From JAPHSX01 sp050298555 (GTDB lineage Bacteria; Pseudomonadota; Gammaproteobacteria; Thiohalomonadales; Thiohalomonadaceae): DNA of 64,000 bases. The DNA lies in contig JBNKUL010000070.1 of NCBI GenBank assembly GCA_050298555.1, positions 1-64,000 on the forward strand, in the 5' to 3' direction. The position numbers and the translations under genes were made by a program. The notes beneath the pieces were generated by a model that was not told the DNA's origin, searched no databases, and saw only the letters and a list, made by a program, of their open reading frames with translations. Below are positions 42,611 through 51,040 of the stretch, piece by piece; positions within the stretch are counted from its first letter, which is position 1, and each line of letters begins with the position of its first letter.

Positions 42611-44044
42611 CTACTTCTGCTCTGATTTGAGTGCCCCCTGGATCTCCTGGCTGAGGGCGTCAATGCGGGAGGCGTGATAGAAGTCGAGGTTGTTGATCTT
42701 CTTTGCGGTGTTTAGCTGCTCCAGGGCACTGCGGGGCTCCTGAAGCAATAGGTAGTATTCCGCCTGGGCAAGGTGGCCGGCAGCGCGGTTTCCCGCCTCG
42801 GACTCCAGTTGGGCCAGCAGTTGGTAGGCGCCGGCACTCTGCTTGTTTCGTCGTACGATCTCCTGCAGCTGTTCGCGCGCCGCAGCATAGTCATGCAGGG
42901 CGACAAGGTTGCTTGCCAGAGAGAGGCCGAGGAGCTCATTGTGGGGGTGGCGTTTTAGTCCCGCCCGATAGAGAGAAACGGCCAGCTTGTAGTCGCCCTG
43001 AGTGTAGTGAAGTTTCCCCAGCGTTTCGCGGTAGGCGATGCTGTCTGGATGGTGAGTGAGCAGCTGGTTCAGAATCTGTTCTGCCTCAGCTTGTTGCTGT
43101 AGTGCGATATGGGTGATGGCCTTGAGGTAGAGTTCACCCTCAGCGGTGACAGCTTGCTCTTCACTCCGCTGTTGCAGCGTTTTCATCAGCGCGGCGGCAC
43201 TGTCGCTGTGGTGGAGGCGGATGCGAGCCTTCGCCACGCTGTAGCTAGGGGCGTCCGTACGCATCTTTACCGGGTAGTGCTTCGCGGCGGATTGCGCCTC
43301 TGCCAGGCGGCTGGTGGTGACCGGGTGGGTACGGAGAAATTCGGGTACCCCTTCACCGTAGTAGCGTGACTGCTCCTGCAGGCGTGCAAAGAAGCCGGCC
43401 ATCCCCTGCGGGTCGTACTCCGATTCGGCCAGCAGTTGCATGCCGATGCGATCCGCTTCGTGTTCGTGGGCGCGACTGAAGTTCAGCTGCATCTGCTGGC
43501 TCCCCGCCAGGCCGCCGGCGAGTACCGCACTGCTCAAATTGCTGTCCTCGCTGTTGAGGAGAATGGCGGCGATAAGGGCGACCGTGACCGGGAGTTGCAT
43601 GCGGTTGGCCTGCTCGACGCCACGGGCCAGGTGGTGCTGGGTCACGTGGGCGATCTCGTGGGCGATGACGCTGGCCAGCTCACTTTCCGTTTGGCTGGCC
43701 AGAATCAGGCCGCTGTGCACACCGATGAAGCCACCGGGTAGGGCAAAGGCGTTGACGCTGGGGGCATCGACCACAAAAAAGGTGAAGGCATCGCCACCCT
43801 GCGTATGGGTGGCGAGAGTGCGCCCCACATTCTTTATATATGAAGTCACCAGTGGGTCGTCGATAAGATAACCGGCATTGCGCATGCGGCGTACCACCTC
43901 GCCGCCGATCTGCCGCTCCTGTGCTGGCGTGAGGCTGGTGGCTGAGCTGTCCCCGAGTTCGGGCAGTGCAACCGCTTCGCCCAGCGAGGGGAGGGGGCTG
44001 AGTGCCAACAGCAGTATCAGGAATTTCAGGTAGTTACGAATCAA
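42611..44044 (-). CDS. bepA: Periplasmic M48 metalloprotease with TPR (BepA-like)
   Basis: BepA helps outer-membrane protein assembly and degrades stalled ones. The 477-residue precursor has a signal peptide, the zinc motif HEIAH at 129-133, a third ligand in HEHEADR (about 194), and C-terminal tetratricopeptide repeats (LHYTQGDYKLAVSLYRAGLK and neighbours). Architecture and length match E. coli BepA. It is divergent from tusA. Confidence 0.93.
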   Translation of the reverse strand: MIRNYLKFLILLLALSPLPSLGEAVALPELGDSSATSLTPAQERQIGGEVVRRMRNAGYLIDDPLVTSYIKNVGRTLATHTQGGDAFTFFVVDAPSVNAFALPGGFIGVHSGLILASQTESELASVIAHEIAHVTQHHLARGVEQANRMQLPVTVALIAAILLNSEDSNLSSAVLAGGLAGSQQMQLNFSRAHEHEADRIGMQLLAESEYDPQGMAGFFARLQEQSRYYGEGVPEFLRTHPVTTSRLAEAQSAAKHYPVKMRTDAPSYSVAKARIRLHHSDSAAALMKTLQQRSEEQAVTAEGELYLKAITHIALQQQAEAEQILNQLLTHHPDSIAYRETLGKLHYTQGDYKLAVSLYRAGLKRHPHNELLGLSLASNLVALHDYAAAREQLQEIVRRNKQSAGAYQLLAQLESEAGNRAAGHLAQAEYYLLLQEPRSALEQLNTAKKINNLDFYHASRIDALSQEIQGALKSEQK

Positions 44045-44181
44045 GCGAGCATCCAGCGATTACATTGATGATAGGGGGTTAGTCCTGCGATCAGGGGGTG
44101 AAGTTCCATGCCATTATGCGGGATGTGTGCTGCCTGGACTATGTCCGCGCAGCTATATTTACGCTTGCTTTCAACATCCAG

Positions 44182-44210
44182 TTGGCATATAAGTACTCTA
44201 TTGAATAGTA
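44182..44210 (+). promoter_or_regulatory. Possible promoter for tusA-dsrE2
   Basis: TTGGCA, a 17-base spacer, and ATAGTA. It lies 77 bases before the tusA start. By eye only. Confidence 0.4.
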
Positions 44211-44286
44211 AAGCTTACATATCGCTTGGCCGCGAAGGCGGTTGAAGCGTTTTTTTTCATCCAAAATCCATTTAGGAGTTACAACA

Positions 44287-44517
44287 ATGGCAAACTTTGA
44301 TCAAGAGCTCGACGCATCCGGCCTGAACTGCCCCCTGCCCATCCTGCGCGCCAAGAAGACCCTCGGCACCATGGACGCCGGCCAGGTTCTGCGTATCATC
44401 GCTACCGACCCGGGTTCAGTAAAAGACTTCGAGGCCTTTGCCAAGCAGACCGGCAACGAGCTGATGGAATCTGGTGAAGAAGGCGGCAAGTTCGTTTTCC
44501 TGATCAAGAAAGCGTAA
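44287..44517 (+). CDS. tusA: Sulfur carrier protein TusA
   Basis: TusA carries sulfane sulfur in the cytoplasm. The 76-residue protein has the active cysteine Cys15 in GLNCPLPILRAKK. In sulfur oxidisers it feeds Dsr or Hdr-type oxidation together with DsrE2, which is encoded 36 bases downstream. The ribosome site AGGAG precedes ATG 44287. No rhodanese gene lies beside it, though one is common in such clusters. Confidence 0.95.
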   Translation: MANFDQELDASGLNCPLPILRAKKTLGTMDAGQVLRIIATDPGSVKDFEAFAKQTGNELMESGEEGGKFVFLIKKA

Positions 44518-44553
44518 CTTAAGCAACAACCACAGCGTCAGGGGGAACCTTAG

Positions 44554-45024
44554 ATGTCAGATCAAAAGAAGATGGCCATTATCGCCACCAAGGGAACGCT
44601 GGATTGGGCCTACCCGCCTTACATCCTTGCCTCTACCGCGGCGGCACTGGGTTACGAAGTACAGATTTTCTGGACTTTTTATGGCCTTCAGTGCCTGAAG
44701 AAGGACCTCGACCTGCAGGTTACTTCTCTTGGTAACCCTGGTATGCCGATGCCGATGCCGATGCCGGTACTGCTGCAGGCACTGCCGGGCATGCAGAGCA
44801 TGATGACCGCCATGATGAAGCAGAAGATGAAGTCCAAGGGCGTTGCCAGCCTGGAAGAGCTGCGTGAGCTGTGCATGGAGGTTGACGTGAAGAACGTTGC
44901 CTGCCAGATGACGGTTGACCTGTTCGACATGAACCCCAACGATTTCATCGATGGGGTTGAGTTCGGCGGTGCCGCACTCTTCTTCGAGTTCGCTGGTGAA
45001 GCTGACATCGTGCTCTACATCTAA
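44554..45024 (+). CDS. dsrE2: Sulfurtransferase-related DsrE2 protein
   Basis: DsrE2 is a conserved partner of TusA in sulfur-oxidising bacteria. The 156-residue protein has a hydrophobic segment (YEVQIFWTFYGLQCL), an MP-repeat followed by a Met-rich stretch (about 64-90), and conserved cysteines in LCMEVDVKNVACQMTVD. The MP run comes from four ATGCCG units. It probably binds sulfane sulfur and associates with membrane. It ends at a strong terminator. Confidence 0.9.
   Translation: MSDQKKMAIIATKGTLDWAYPPYILASTAAALGYEVQIFWTFYGLQCLKKDLDLQVTSLGNPGMPMPMPMPVLLQALPGMQSMMTAMMKQKMKSKGVASLEELRELCMEVDVKNVACQMTVDLFDMNPNDFIDGVEFGGAALFFEFAGEADIVLYI
44743..44766 (+). repeat. Tandem ATGCCG repeat (4 units) inside dsrE2
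   Basis: Four perfect hexamers encode Met-Pro four times. In frame, so copy changes would not shift the reading frame. Confidence 0.9.
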
Positions 45025-45064
45025 GACCATTATCGCTGCACCCTGTTAAGGGGTGAGATGGTTG

Positions 45065-45098
45065 AAAAAAATCCGGTGTTAATCACCGGATTTTTTTT
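45065..45098. terminator. Bidirectional rho-independent terminator
   Basis: An A-run, arms ATCCGGTG / CACCGGAT, then a T-run, between dsrE2 and the convergent Mth938-like gene. Confidence 0.9.
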
Positions 45099-45122
45099 GC
45101 CTCGAAATTGCCGTGGTGTTCG

Positions 45123-45527
45123 CTAGGCGGGGAACAGGGCCGCGACCACCTTGCGGCCCTCGCCGACCAGCACATTGTAGGTACGGCAGGCGGCCGCCGT
45201 ATCCATCACCTCGTAGCCGATACCGAGCTTCACCAGGGCGGCAAGCTGTTGCGCCGAGGGAAAGCGTATCTTCTCGCCACTGCCGATGAGCAGCAGCTCG
45301 GGGAGTAGCTCTTTGATCGCCCCCATATGCTCATCGCCAAGCTCGTCCAGCTGTTGCGGCGGCCAGTCGTCGATGAGCCGTTGGGCGCTGAGCAGGCAGC
45401 TCCCCTGTAGCTTTATCAACTGCTCGTCATCGCCCGAGGCGACGTTGGGCGGGCGGATGCTAATTGTGTTGTCACGGTAGCTGTGAGCGGTATAGATACC
45501 GCCGGACTGTTCCAGGCTGATTTTCAT
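45123..45527 (-). CDS. Mth938-like (DUF498/NDUFAF3-type) protein
   Basis: A 134-residue protein of the Mth938-like fold (LPELLLIGSGEKIRFPS, LGIGYEVMDTAAACRTYNVL). Family members include the complex I assembly factor NDUFAF3; bacterial function is not settled. It lies alone, divergent from alaA. Confidence 0.85.
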   Translation of the reverse strand: MKISLEQSGGIYTAHSYRDNTISIRPPNVASGDDEQLIKLQGSCLLSAQRLIDDWPPQQLDELGDEHMGAIKELLPELLLIGSGEKIRFPSAQQLAALVKLGIGYEVMDTAAACRTYNVLVGEGRKVVAALFPA

Positions 45528-45673
45528 GGCATTTCGGGTACGGTTGATTGACAGGGAATTAAGGCCCCAGTAATGTTAGCAGCTTTCATTTTGCCCCAGA
45601 ACCGTGCGGTTTAGCGGCGTGTATATAAAGGATCGCCTTTGTGACCACAACCCCAGCAAAAGAGTTGACCGAT

Positions 45674-46900
45674 ATGCGCCAGCTCAAGAAATCGTCGAAG
45701 CTGGACAACGTCTATTACGATATCCGTGGACCGGTGATGGAGCACGCCCGCCTGATGGAAGAGGAGGGGCACCGCATCATCAAGCTCAACCTCGGCAACC
45801 TCGCCCCCTTCGGCTTCGAGGTGCCCGAGGAGATCCAGCAGGACGTTATCCACAATCTGCCCCAGGCCTCCGGTTATTCCGAGTCCAAGGGGTTGTTTGC
45901 CGCGCGCAAGGCGATCATGCACTACTGCCAGCAGAAGAACATCGACGGGGTGGAGCTGGAGGATATCACCGTGGGCAATGGTGTCTCCGAGCTCATCGTG
46001 ATGGCGATGCAGGGGCTGTTGAATAATGGTGACGAGGTGCTGGTTCCCGCCCCCGACTACCCGCTGTGGACCGCGGCGGTAAGCCTGGGCGGCGGCACGC
46101 CGCGCCACTATGTCTGCGACGAGGGTGCCGGCTGGCTCCCCGACCTGGACGATATTCGCAGCAAGATCCACGCGAACACCCGCGCCCTCGTCATTATCAA
46201 CCCCAACAACCCGACCGGGGCGCTCTATCCGAACGATATGTTGCTGGAGCTTATCGAGATCGCCCGCCAGCATCAGCTCATCATCTTCGCCGACGAGATC
46301 TACGACAAGATGCTCTACGATGATGGGCACCACACCTCCATCGCCTCGCTGGCCGACGATGTCTTCTTCGTCACCTTTAACGGCCTCTCCAAGAACTACC
46401 GCGCCTGCGGTTATCGTGCCGGCTGGATGGTGGTTTCCGGCGAGAAGAACCATGCCCAGGACTACATTGCCGGGCTCGATATCCTCGCCTCCATGCGCCT
46501 CTGCTCCAACGTGCCGGGGCAGTTTGCTATCCAGACGGCACTGGGCGGCTACCAGAGTATTAATGACCTGGTGGCCCCGCAAGGGCGTCTGACCCGCCAG
46601 CGTGACCTGGCCTATGAACTTATTACTTCGATCCCGGGGGTGAGCTGTGTCAAGCCGAAGGCCGCGCTCTACCTGTTCCCGCGCCTGGATCCGAAGATGT
46701 ATCCTATCGCCGACGATCAGGCCTTCGCCCTGGAGCTGCTCAAAGAGGAGAAGCTGCTGGTGGTGCAGGGGAGCGGCTTCAACTGGATCGACAACAACCA
46801 CTTCCGCATGGTCTTCCTGCCTAATCCGGATGACCTCAAGGAGGCTGTTGAGCGCATCGAACGCTTCCTCAGCGGCTATCGCAAGCGCCACGGCACCTGA
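45674..46900 (+). CDS. alaA: Alanine transaminase AlaA
   Basis: AlaA is a PLP enzyme that makes alanine from pyruvate and glutamate. The 408-residue product closely follows E. coli AlaA (KSSKLDNVYYDIRGPVME, NPNNPTGALY, and the PLP lysine in NGLSKNYRACGYR). ATG 45674 gives an N-terminus matching the family; GTG 45641, preceded by AAGGA, would add 11 residues and is the alternative start. It lies 33 bases before hom. Confidence 0.94.
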   Translation: MRQLKKSSKLDNVYYDIRGPVMEHARLMEEEGHRIIKLNLGNLAPFGFEVPEEIQQDVIHNLPQASGYSESKGLFAARKAIMHYCQQKNIDGVELEDITVGNGVSELIVMAMQGLLNNGDEVLVPAPDYPLWTAAVSLGGGTPRHYVCDEGAGWLPDLDDIRSKIHANTRALVIINPNNPTGALYPNDMLLELIEIARQHQLIIFADEIYDKMLYDDGHHTSIASLADDVFFVTFNGLSKNYRACGYRAGWMVVSGEKNHAQDYIAGLDILASMRLCSNVPGQFAIQTALGGYQSINDLVAPQGRLTRQRDLAYELITSIPGVSCVKPKAALYLFPRLDPKMYPIADDQAFALELLKEEKLLVVQGSGFNWIDNNHFRMVFLPNPDDLKEAVERIERFLSGYRKRHGT

Positions 46901-46933
46901 CAACGAACATTAATCTTAGAGAAAGAAACCGCT

Positions 46934-48244
46934 ATGAATCCCGTAAAAATTGGTCTGCTTGGTCTCGGCACCGTTGGTGGCGGTACCGTCAACGTCCTTA
47001 AACGCAACGCCGAGGAGATCAGCCGTCGCGCCGGTCGTGCCATTGAGATCAGCCACGCCTCCGCCCGCGACCTCGACAAGCCGCGCATCTGCGACACCGA
47101 CGGCATTACCCTCACCACCAACCCCTCCGAGGTGGTCGAGGCGGCCGATGTCGACGTCGTGGTGGAGCTCATCGGCGGCGACGGCCTCGCCCTGGAGATG
47201 GTGATGAAGGCCATCGAAAATGGTAAGCATGTGGTCACCGCCAATAAGGCGTTGATCGCCAAGCACGGTAACGAGATCTTCGCCGCGGCCCAGGCCAAGG
47301 GCGTGATGGTCGCCTTTGAGGCGGCGGTAGCCGGCGGTATTCCCATCATCAAGGCGATCCGCGAGGGCCTTAGCGCCAACCGTATCGAGTGGCTGGCGGG
47401 CATCATCAACGGTACCGGCAACTTCATCCTCACCGAGATGCGCGACAAGGGACGTGACTTTGCCGACGTATTGGCTGAGGCGCAGGCGCTGGGTTACGCC
47501 GAGGCGGACCCCACCTTCGATGTCGAGGGGATCGATGCGGCGCACAAGCTGACCATCCTCGCCTCGATCGCCTTTGGTGTGCCGCTGCAGTTCGACAAGG
47601 CCTATACCGAGGGGATCACCAAGATCACCCGTGAGGACGTCACCTACGCCGAGGAGCTGGGCTATCGCATCAAGCACCTGGGGGTGGCACGCCGTACCGA
47701 TAGCGGTATCGAGCTGCGCGTCCACCCGACCCTGATCCCCGAGCGCCGCCTTATCGCCAATGTCGACGGCGTGATGAACGCGGTACTGGTGCAGGGCGAT
47801 GCGGTCGGACCGACCCTCTACTACGGCGCCGGCGCCGGTGCCGAGGCGACTGCCTCTGCCGTGGTGGCCGATATCGTCGATGTGGTGCGCGCCATGACCG
47901 CCGACCCGGGCAACCGCGTACCGCATCTCGCCTTCCAGCCGGATCAGCTTTCCGACCTGCCGATCCTGCCCATGGACGAGGTGGAGACCGCCTACTACCT
48001 GCGCCTGCAGGTGGAAGACCGTCCCGGCGTACTGGCCGACATCACCCGCATCTTCGGCGAGGCCGGGATCTCCATCGAGGCGGTGCTGCAGAAGGAGCCC
48101 GCCGAGGGGCAGAGCAGCGTTACCCTCATCATGCTGACCCAGCGCGCGAAGGAGCAGAGCCTGAACCAGGCCCTTGCCGCCATCGCCAAGCTCGATACCG
48201 TCGCCGATGAGGTGACCCGTATTCGCATGGAGAGCCTGGGCTGA
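46934..48244 (+). CDS. hom: Homoserine dehydrogenase
   Basis: Hom reduces aspartate-semialdehyde to homoserine on the way to threonine and methionine. The 436-residue protein has the N-terminal nucleotide-binding motif (GLLGLGTVGGGTV), the catalytic region with AGIINGTGNFIL, and a C-terminal ACT domain (YLRLQVEDRPGVLADI) for feedback control by threonine. It follows alaA by 33 bases, and a GC-rich hairpin follows its stop. Confidence 0.97.
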   Translation: MNPVKIGLLGLGTVGGGTVNVLKRNAEEISRRAGRAIEISHASARDLDKPRICDTDGITLTTNPSEVVEAADVDVVVELIGGDGLALEMVMKAIENGKHVVTANKALIAKHGNEIFAAAQAKGVMVAFEAAVAGGIPIIKAIREGLSANRIEWLAGIINGTGNFILTEMRDKGRDFADVLAEAQALGYAEADPTFDVEGIDAAHKLTILASIAFGVPLQFDKAYTEGITKITREDVTYAEELGYRIKHLGVARRTDSGIELRVHPTLIPERRLIANVDGVMNAVLVQGDAVGPTLYYGAGAGAEATASAVVADIVDVVRAMTADPGNRVPHLAFQPDQLSDLPILPMDEVETAYYLRLQVEDRPGVLADITRIFGEAGISIEAVLQKEPAEGQSSVTLIMLTQRAKEQSLNQALAAIAKLDTVADEVTRIRMESLG

Positions 48245-48268
48245 TCATTCGGCCCGTGCCTCGGTTGT

Positions 48269-48293
48269 ACAAGGGGGCCGCAGGCCCCCTTGT
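48269..48293 (+). terminator. GC-rich hairpin after hom (possible terminator)
   Basis: Arms ACAAGGGGGCC / GGCCCCCTTGT with a 3-base loop. The T-run is weak (TCGTTT), so read-through is likely. Confidence 0.5.
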
Positions 48294-48304
48294 CGTTTAA
48301 TGCC

Positions 48305-49213
48305 ATGACCATCGACTCGCTTACCCTGTTGCTGCCGCCCCTATCCCCTCCCGAGGAGGGCGAATGGACGCCGATGCCCGCGTTGCAGACCCTGCTCAGC
48401 AAGGGGGATCGCGATGCGCTGGCCGGGGGATTTAGCGACACCCTGTGCGCTCACTTCGGCGTCGATGGCGGGCTGGCTCCACTGAGTGCCCTCGGTGACG
48501 GGGTAGCGGTGGAGGGGGGCTGGTGGCTACGTGCCGACCCGGTCCACTTCGTTGCCGACCGCGACCAGCTCTTCCTCTCCGCCTCCGACGCCCTGGGCCT
48601 TAGCCAAGTAGAGGCCGACTCGCTGGTGGCGGAACTCAACCGCACCTATGCCGATGACGGCTGGCACTTTATCGCCGCCACGCCGCAGCGCTGGTACCTG
48701 CGCCTGCCCGAGGCGGTGGCAATCCAAACCGTCCCTACCGTCGAGGCGATGGGCCGCCGGGTGGGTGAGGTGTTGCCCCAGGGTGACGATGCGATGGCGT
48801 GGCAGCGGGTGATGACCGAGGTGCAGATGCTGCTCCACTCCAGCTCGGTCAACCTGCAGCGTAGCGCCGAGGGGGCGTTGGCGGTGAACGGAATCTGGTT
48901 CTGGGGTGGGGGAGAGCTCCCGAGTTCTATCAAAGCCCCTGAATTTGATAGCGTTCAAACCGACCATCCCGTGGCACGGGGGCTGGCGAAACTCGCCGCA
49001 CTGCCGCATGGAGCTTCGAATATGCCGGGGCGGGTACTCTGGGTAGCTGATACGGCCACTGACGATGTATTCGACTCTCTGCTGCAAAAGCTGAAGTCGG
49101 GTGAATTGGTTGAACTGGTAATCGAATTACCTGACCAGGGACGCTGGCACATCAATAAGAAAGCGCTGCGCCGCTGGTGGCGTCGGCGTAAACCTTTGGC
49201 CTCGTTGCTGTGA
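48305..49213 (+). CDS. COG4255-like conserved protein (phosphoglycerate mutase-related regulatory protein)
   Basis: A 302-residue protein that seems to match the COG4255 group, often annotated as a regulatory protein related to cofactor-independent phosphoglycerate mutase and found beside recJ in several proteobacteria. The sequence shows PPLSPPEEG near the start, WWLRADPVHFVADRDQ and a Trp/Arg-rich end (RRWWRRRKP). Enzyme motifs were not seen. ATG 48305 is preferred over TTG 48290. Its stop overlaps recJ. Function unknown. Confidence 0.7.
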   Translation: MTIDSLTLLLPPLSPPEEGEWTPMPALQTLLSKGDRDALAGGFSDTLCAHFGVDGGLAPLSALGDGVAVEGGWWLRADPVHFVADRDQLFLSASDALGLSQVEADSLVAELNRTYADDGWHFIAATPQRWYLRLPEAVAIQTVPTVEAMGRRVGEVLPQGDDAMAWQRVMTEVQMLLHSSSVNLQRSAEGALAVNGIWFWGGGELPSSIKAPEFDSVQTDHPVARGLAKLAALPHGASNMPGRVLWVADTATDDVFDSLLQKLKSGELVELVIELPDQGRWHINKKALRRWWRRRKPLASLL

Positions 49214-50955
49214 GCTATCAAAGCACCCACCACATCGTGCGCCGAGAGGCGCCGACGCTTCCCGGCGATATCGCCGCCGAGCTGCCGCCGTTGCTGGCCC
49301 GTGTCTACGCCAGCCGCGGCATCCATAGCCGCGATGAGTTGAACCACTCGCTGGAAAAGCTGTTGCCCTTCCACCAGCTCAAGGGGATCGACGAGGCGGT
49401 CTCATTACTGGTCGAGGCGTTGCAGCAGCAGTGGAAGATCCTCATTGTCGGCGATTTCGATGCCGACGGTGCCACCAGTACCAGCGTAGCGGTGAAGGCG
49501 CTGCGCATGTTGGGGGCCGGTGAGGTCGACTTCCTGGTACCCAACCGCTTCGAGTATGGCTACGGCCTCACCCCCGAGATCGTCGCTGTCGCCGCCGCGT
49601 GCAAGCCGGATCTGATCGTGACCGTCGATAACGGCATCTCCAGTATTGATGGCGTCGCCGCGGCGCAGCAGGCGGGGATAAAGGTGCTGGTCACCGACCA
49701 CCACCTGCCGGGTGAGCAGCTACCGACGGCCGAGGCGATGGTCAATCCCAACCAGCCGGGTGACGACTTCCCTTGCAAGAACCTGGCGGGGGTGGGGGTG
49801 ATCTTCTACGTCATGCTGGCGCTGCGCTCGCGCCTGCGCGAGTTGGGCTGGTTTGAGCAACAGGGGATGGTGGTGCCCAACCTCGCCGTGCTGCTCGACC
49901 TGGTTGCCCTCGGTACCGTTGCCGACGTGGTACCGCTGGACCACAACAACCGCATCCTGGTGGCGCAGGGGCTGGCGCGCATCCGTGCCGGTCACGCCTC
50001 ACCCGGCATTCAGGCACTGTGCGAGGCGGCACAACGCGATACCACCAGGCTGGTCTCCGGTGATTTCGGTTTCGGCCTCGGTCCACGTCTCAACGCCGCC
50101 GGGCGCATGGAGGATATGACCATCGGCATCAATTGCCTGCTCAGTGAGACCATGGAGCAGGCACGCGCCCTGGCGCTGCGGCTGGAGGAGCTCAACCACG
50201 AGCGCCGTAGTGTCGAGGGCGAGATGCGCGACGAGGCGCTGGCCGAGGTGGAGCGGTTACATCTGGATGAGGATACCTCGCTGCCGTTCGGTTTTTGCCT
50301 CTACAACCCCGGCTGGCACGAGGGGGTGATCGGCATCCTCGCCTCGCGCATCAAGGACCGGCTGCACCGCCCGGTGATCGTCTTCACCGATGCTCAGGGG
50401 GGCGACATCAAGGGCTCGGCCCGTTCGGTGAAGGGGGTGCATATCCGTGACGCCCTGGACGCGGTCGCCGCTGCCCACCCTGAGTTATTGAAGAAGTTCG
50501 GCGGCCATGCCATGGCCGCTGGCCTCACCATCCACGGGGATGCCCTGGAGCAGTTCAGGCAGGCCTTCGATGCAGAGGTGCGGCGCCACCTGAGTGAGGA
50601 GGAGCTGTGCGGCACCCTGCTTAGCGACGGCGAGCTCGATTCCTCTGAGGCGACCATGGAACTGGCCGCCCGCCTGCGTAGCGAGACCCCCTGGGGCCAG
50701 GGCTTCGCCGAGCCGCTGTTCGACGGCTGGTTCGAGGTGCAGGGCTCGCGCATCCTCAAGGAGCGCCACCTCAAGATGCAGCTGCGCTGGCCCGACAGCG
50801 GGCAGACGGTCGATGCCATCGCCTTCAACGTCGACGAGCCACTGCTGGCGATGCAGCCCCGGCAGGTACAGATCGCCTACCGCCTCGACATCAACGAATG
50901 GCGAGGTAACCAGAGTCTGCAGCTGATGGTCGATACCATCGTCGCGGCAGAGTGA
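49210..50955 (+). CDS. recJ: Single-stranded-DNA-specific exonuclease RecJ
   Basis: RecJ degrades single-stranded DNA 5' to 3' in repair and recombination. The 581-residue protein has the DHH motifs (VGDFDADGATST, TVDNGISS, VTDHHLPGE) and DHHA1 (EGVIGILASRIKDRL, KFGGHAMAAGLT). The GTG start at 49210 overlaps the upstream stop, and the N-terminal sequence fits the family. Coupled to the COG4255-like gene. Confidence 0.97.
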   Translation: MSYQSTHHIVRREAPTLPGDIAAELPPLLARVYASRGIHSRDELNHSLEKLLPFHQLKGIDEAVSLLVEALQQQWKILIVGDFDADGATSTSVAVKALRMLGAGEVDFLVPNRFEYGYGLTPEIVAVAAACKPDLIVTVDNGISSIDGVAAAQQAGIKVLVTDHHLPGEQLPTAEAMVNPNQPGDDFPCKNLAGVGVIFYVMLALRSRLRELGWFEQQGMVVPNLAVLLDLVALGTVADVVPLDHNNRILVAQGLARIRAGHASPGIQALCEAAQRDTTRLVSGDFGFGLGPRLNAAGRMEDMTIGINCLLSETMEQARALALRLEELNHERRSVEGEMRDEALAEVERLHLDEDTSLPFGFCLYNPGWHEGVIGILASRIKDRLHRPVIVFTDAQGGDIKGSARSVKGVHIRDALDAVAAAHPELLKKFGGHAMAAGLTIHGDALEQFRQAFDAEVRRHLSEEELCGTLLSDGELDSSEATMELAARLRSETPWGQGFAEPLFDGWFEVQGSRILKERHLKMQLRWPDSGQTVDAIAFNVDEPLLAMQPRQVQIAYRLDINEWRGNQSLQLMVDTIVAAE

Positions 50956-50990
50956 GGCAAAAGCCGCAAGAACCCCACCGGCGAATTCGC

Positions 50991-50996
50991 TATAAT
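50991..50996 (+). promoter_or_regulatory. -10 element upstream of thrC
   Basis: A consensus TATAAT 45 bases before the thrC start. No good -35 at the expected distance. thrC may thus have its own promoter besides read-through from recJ. Confidence 0.5.
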
Positions 50997-51040
50997 GGCG
51001 AGCTATTCATCAACCAGATATAACGAAATCAGGTAGAACC

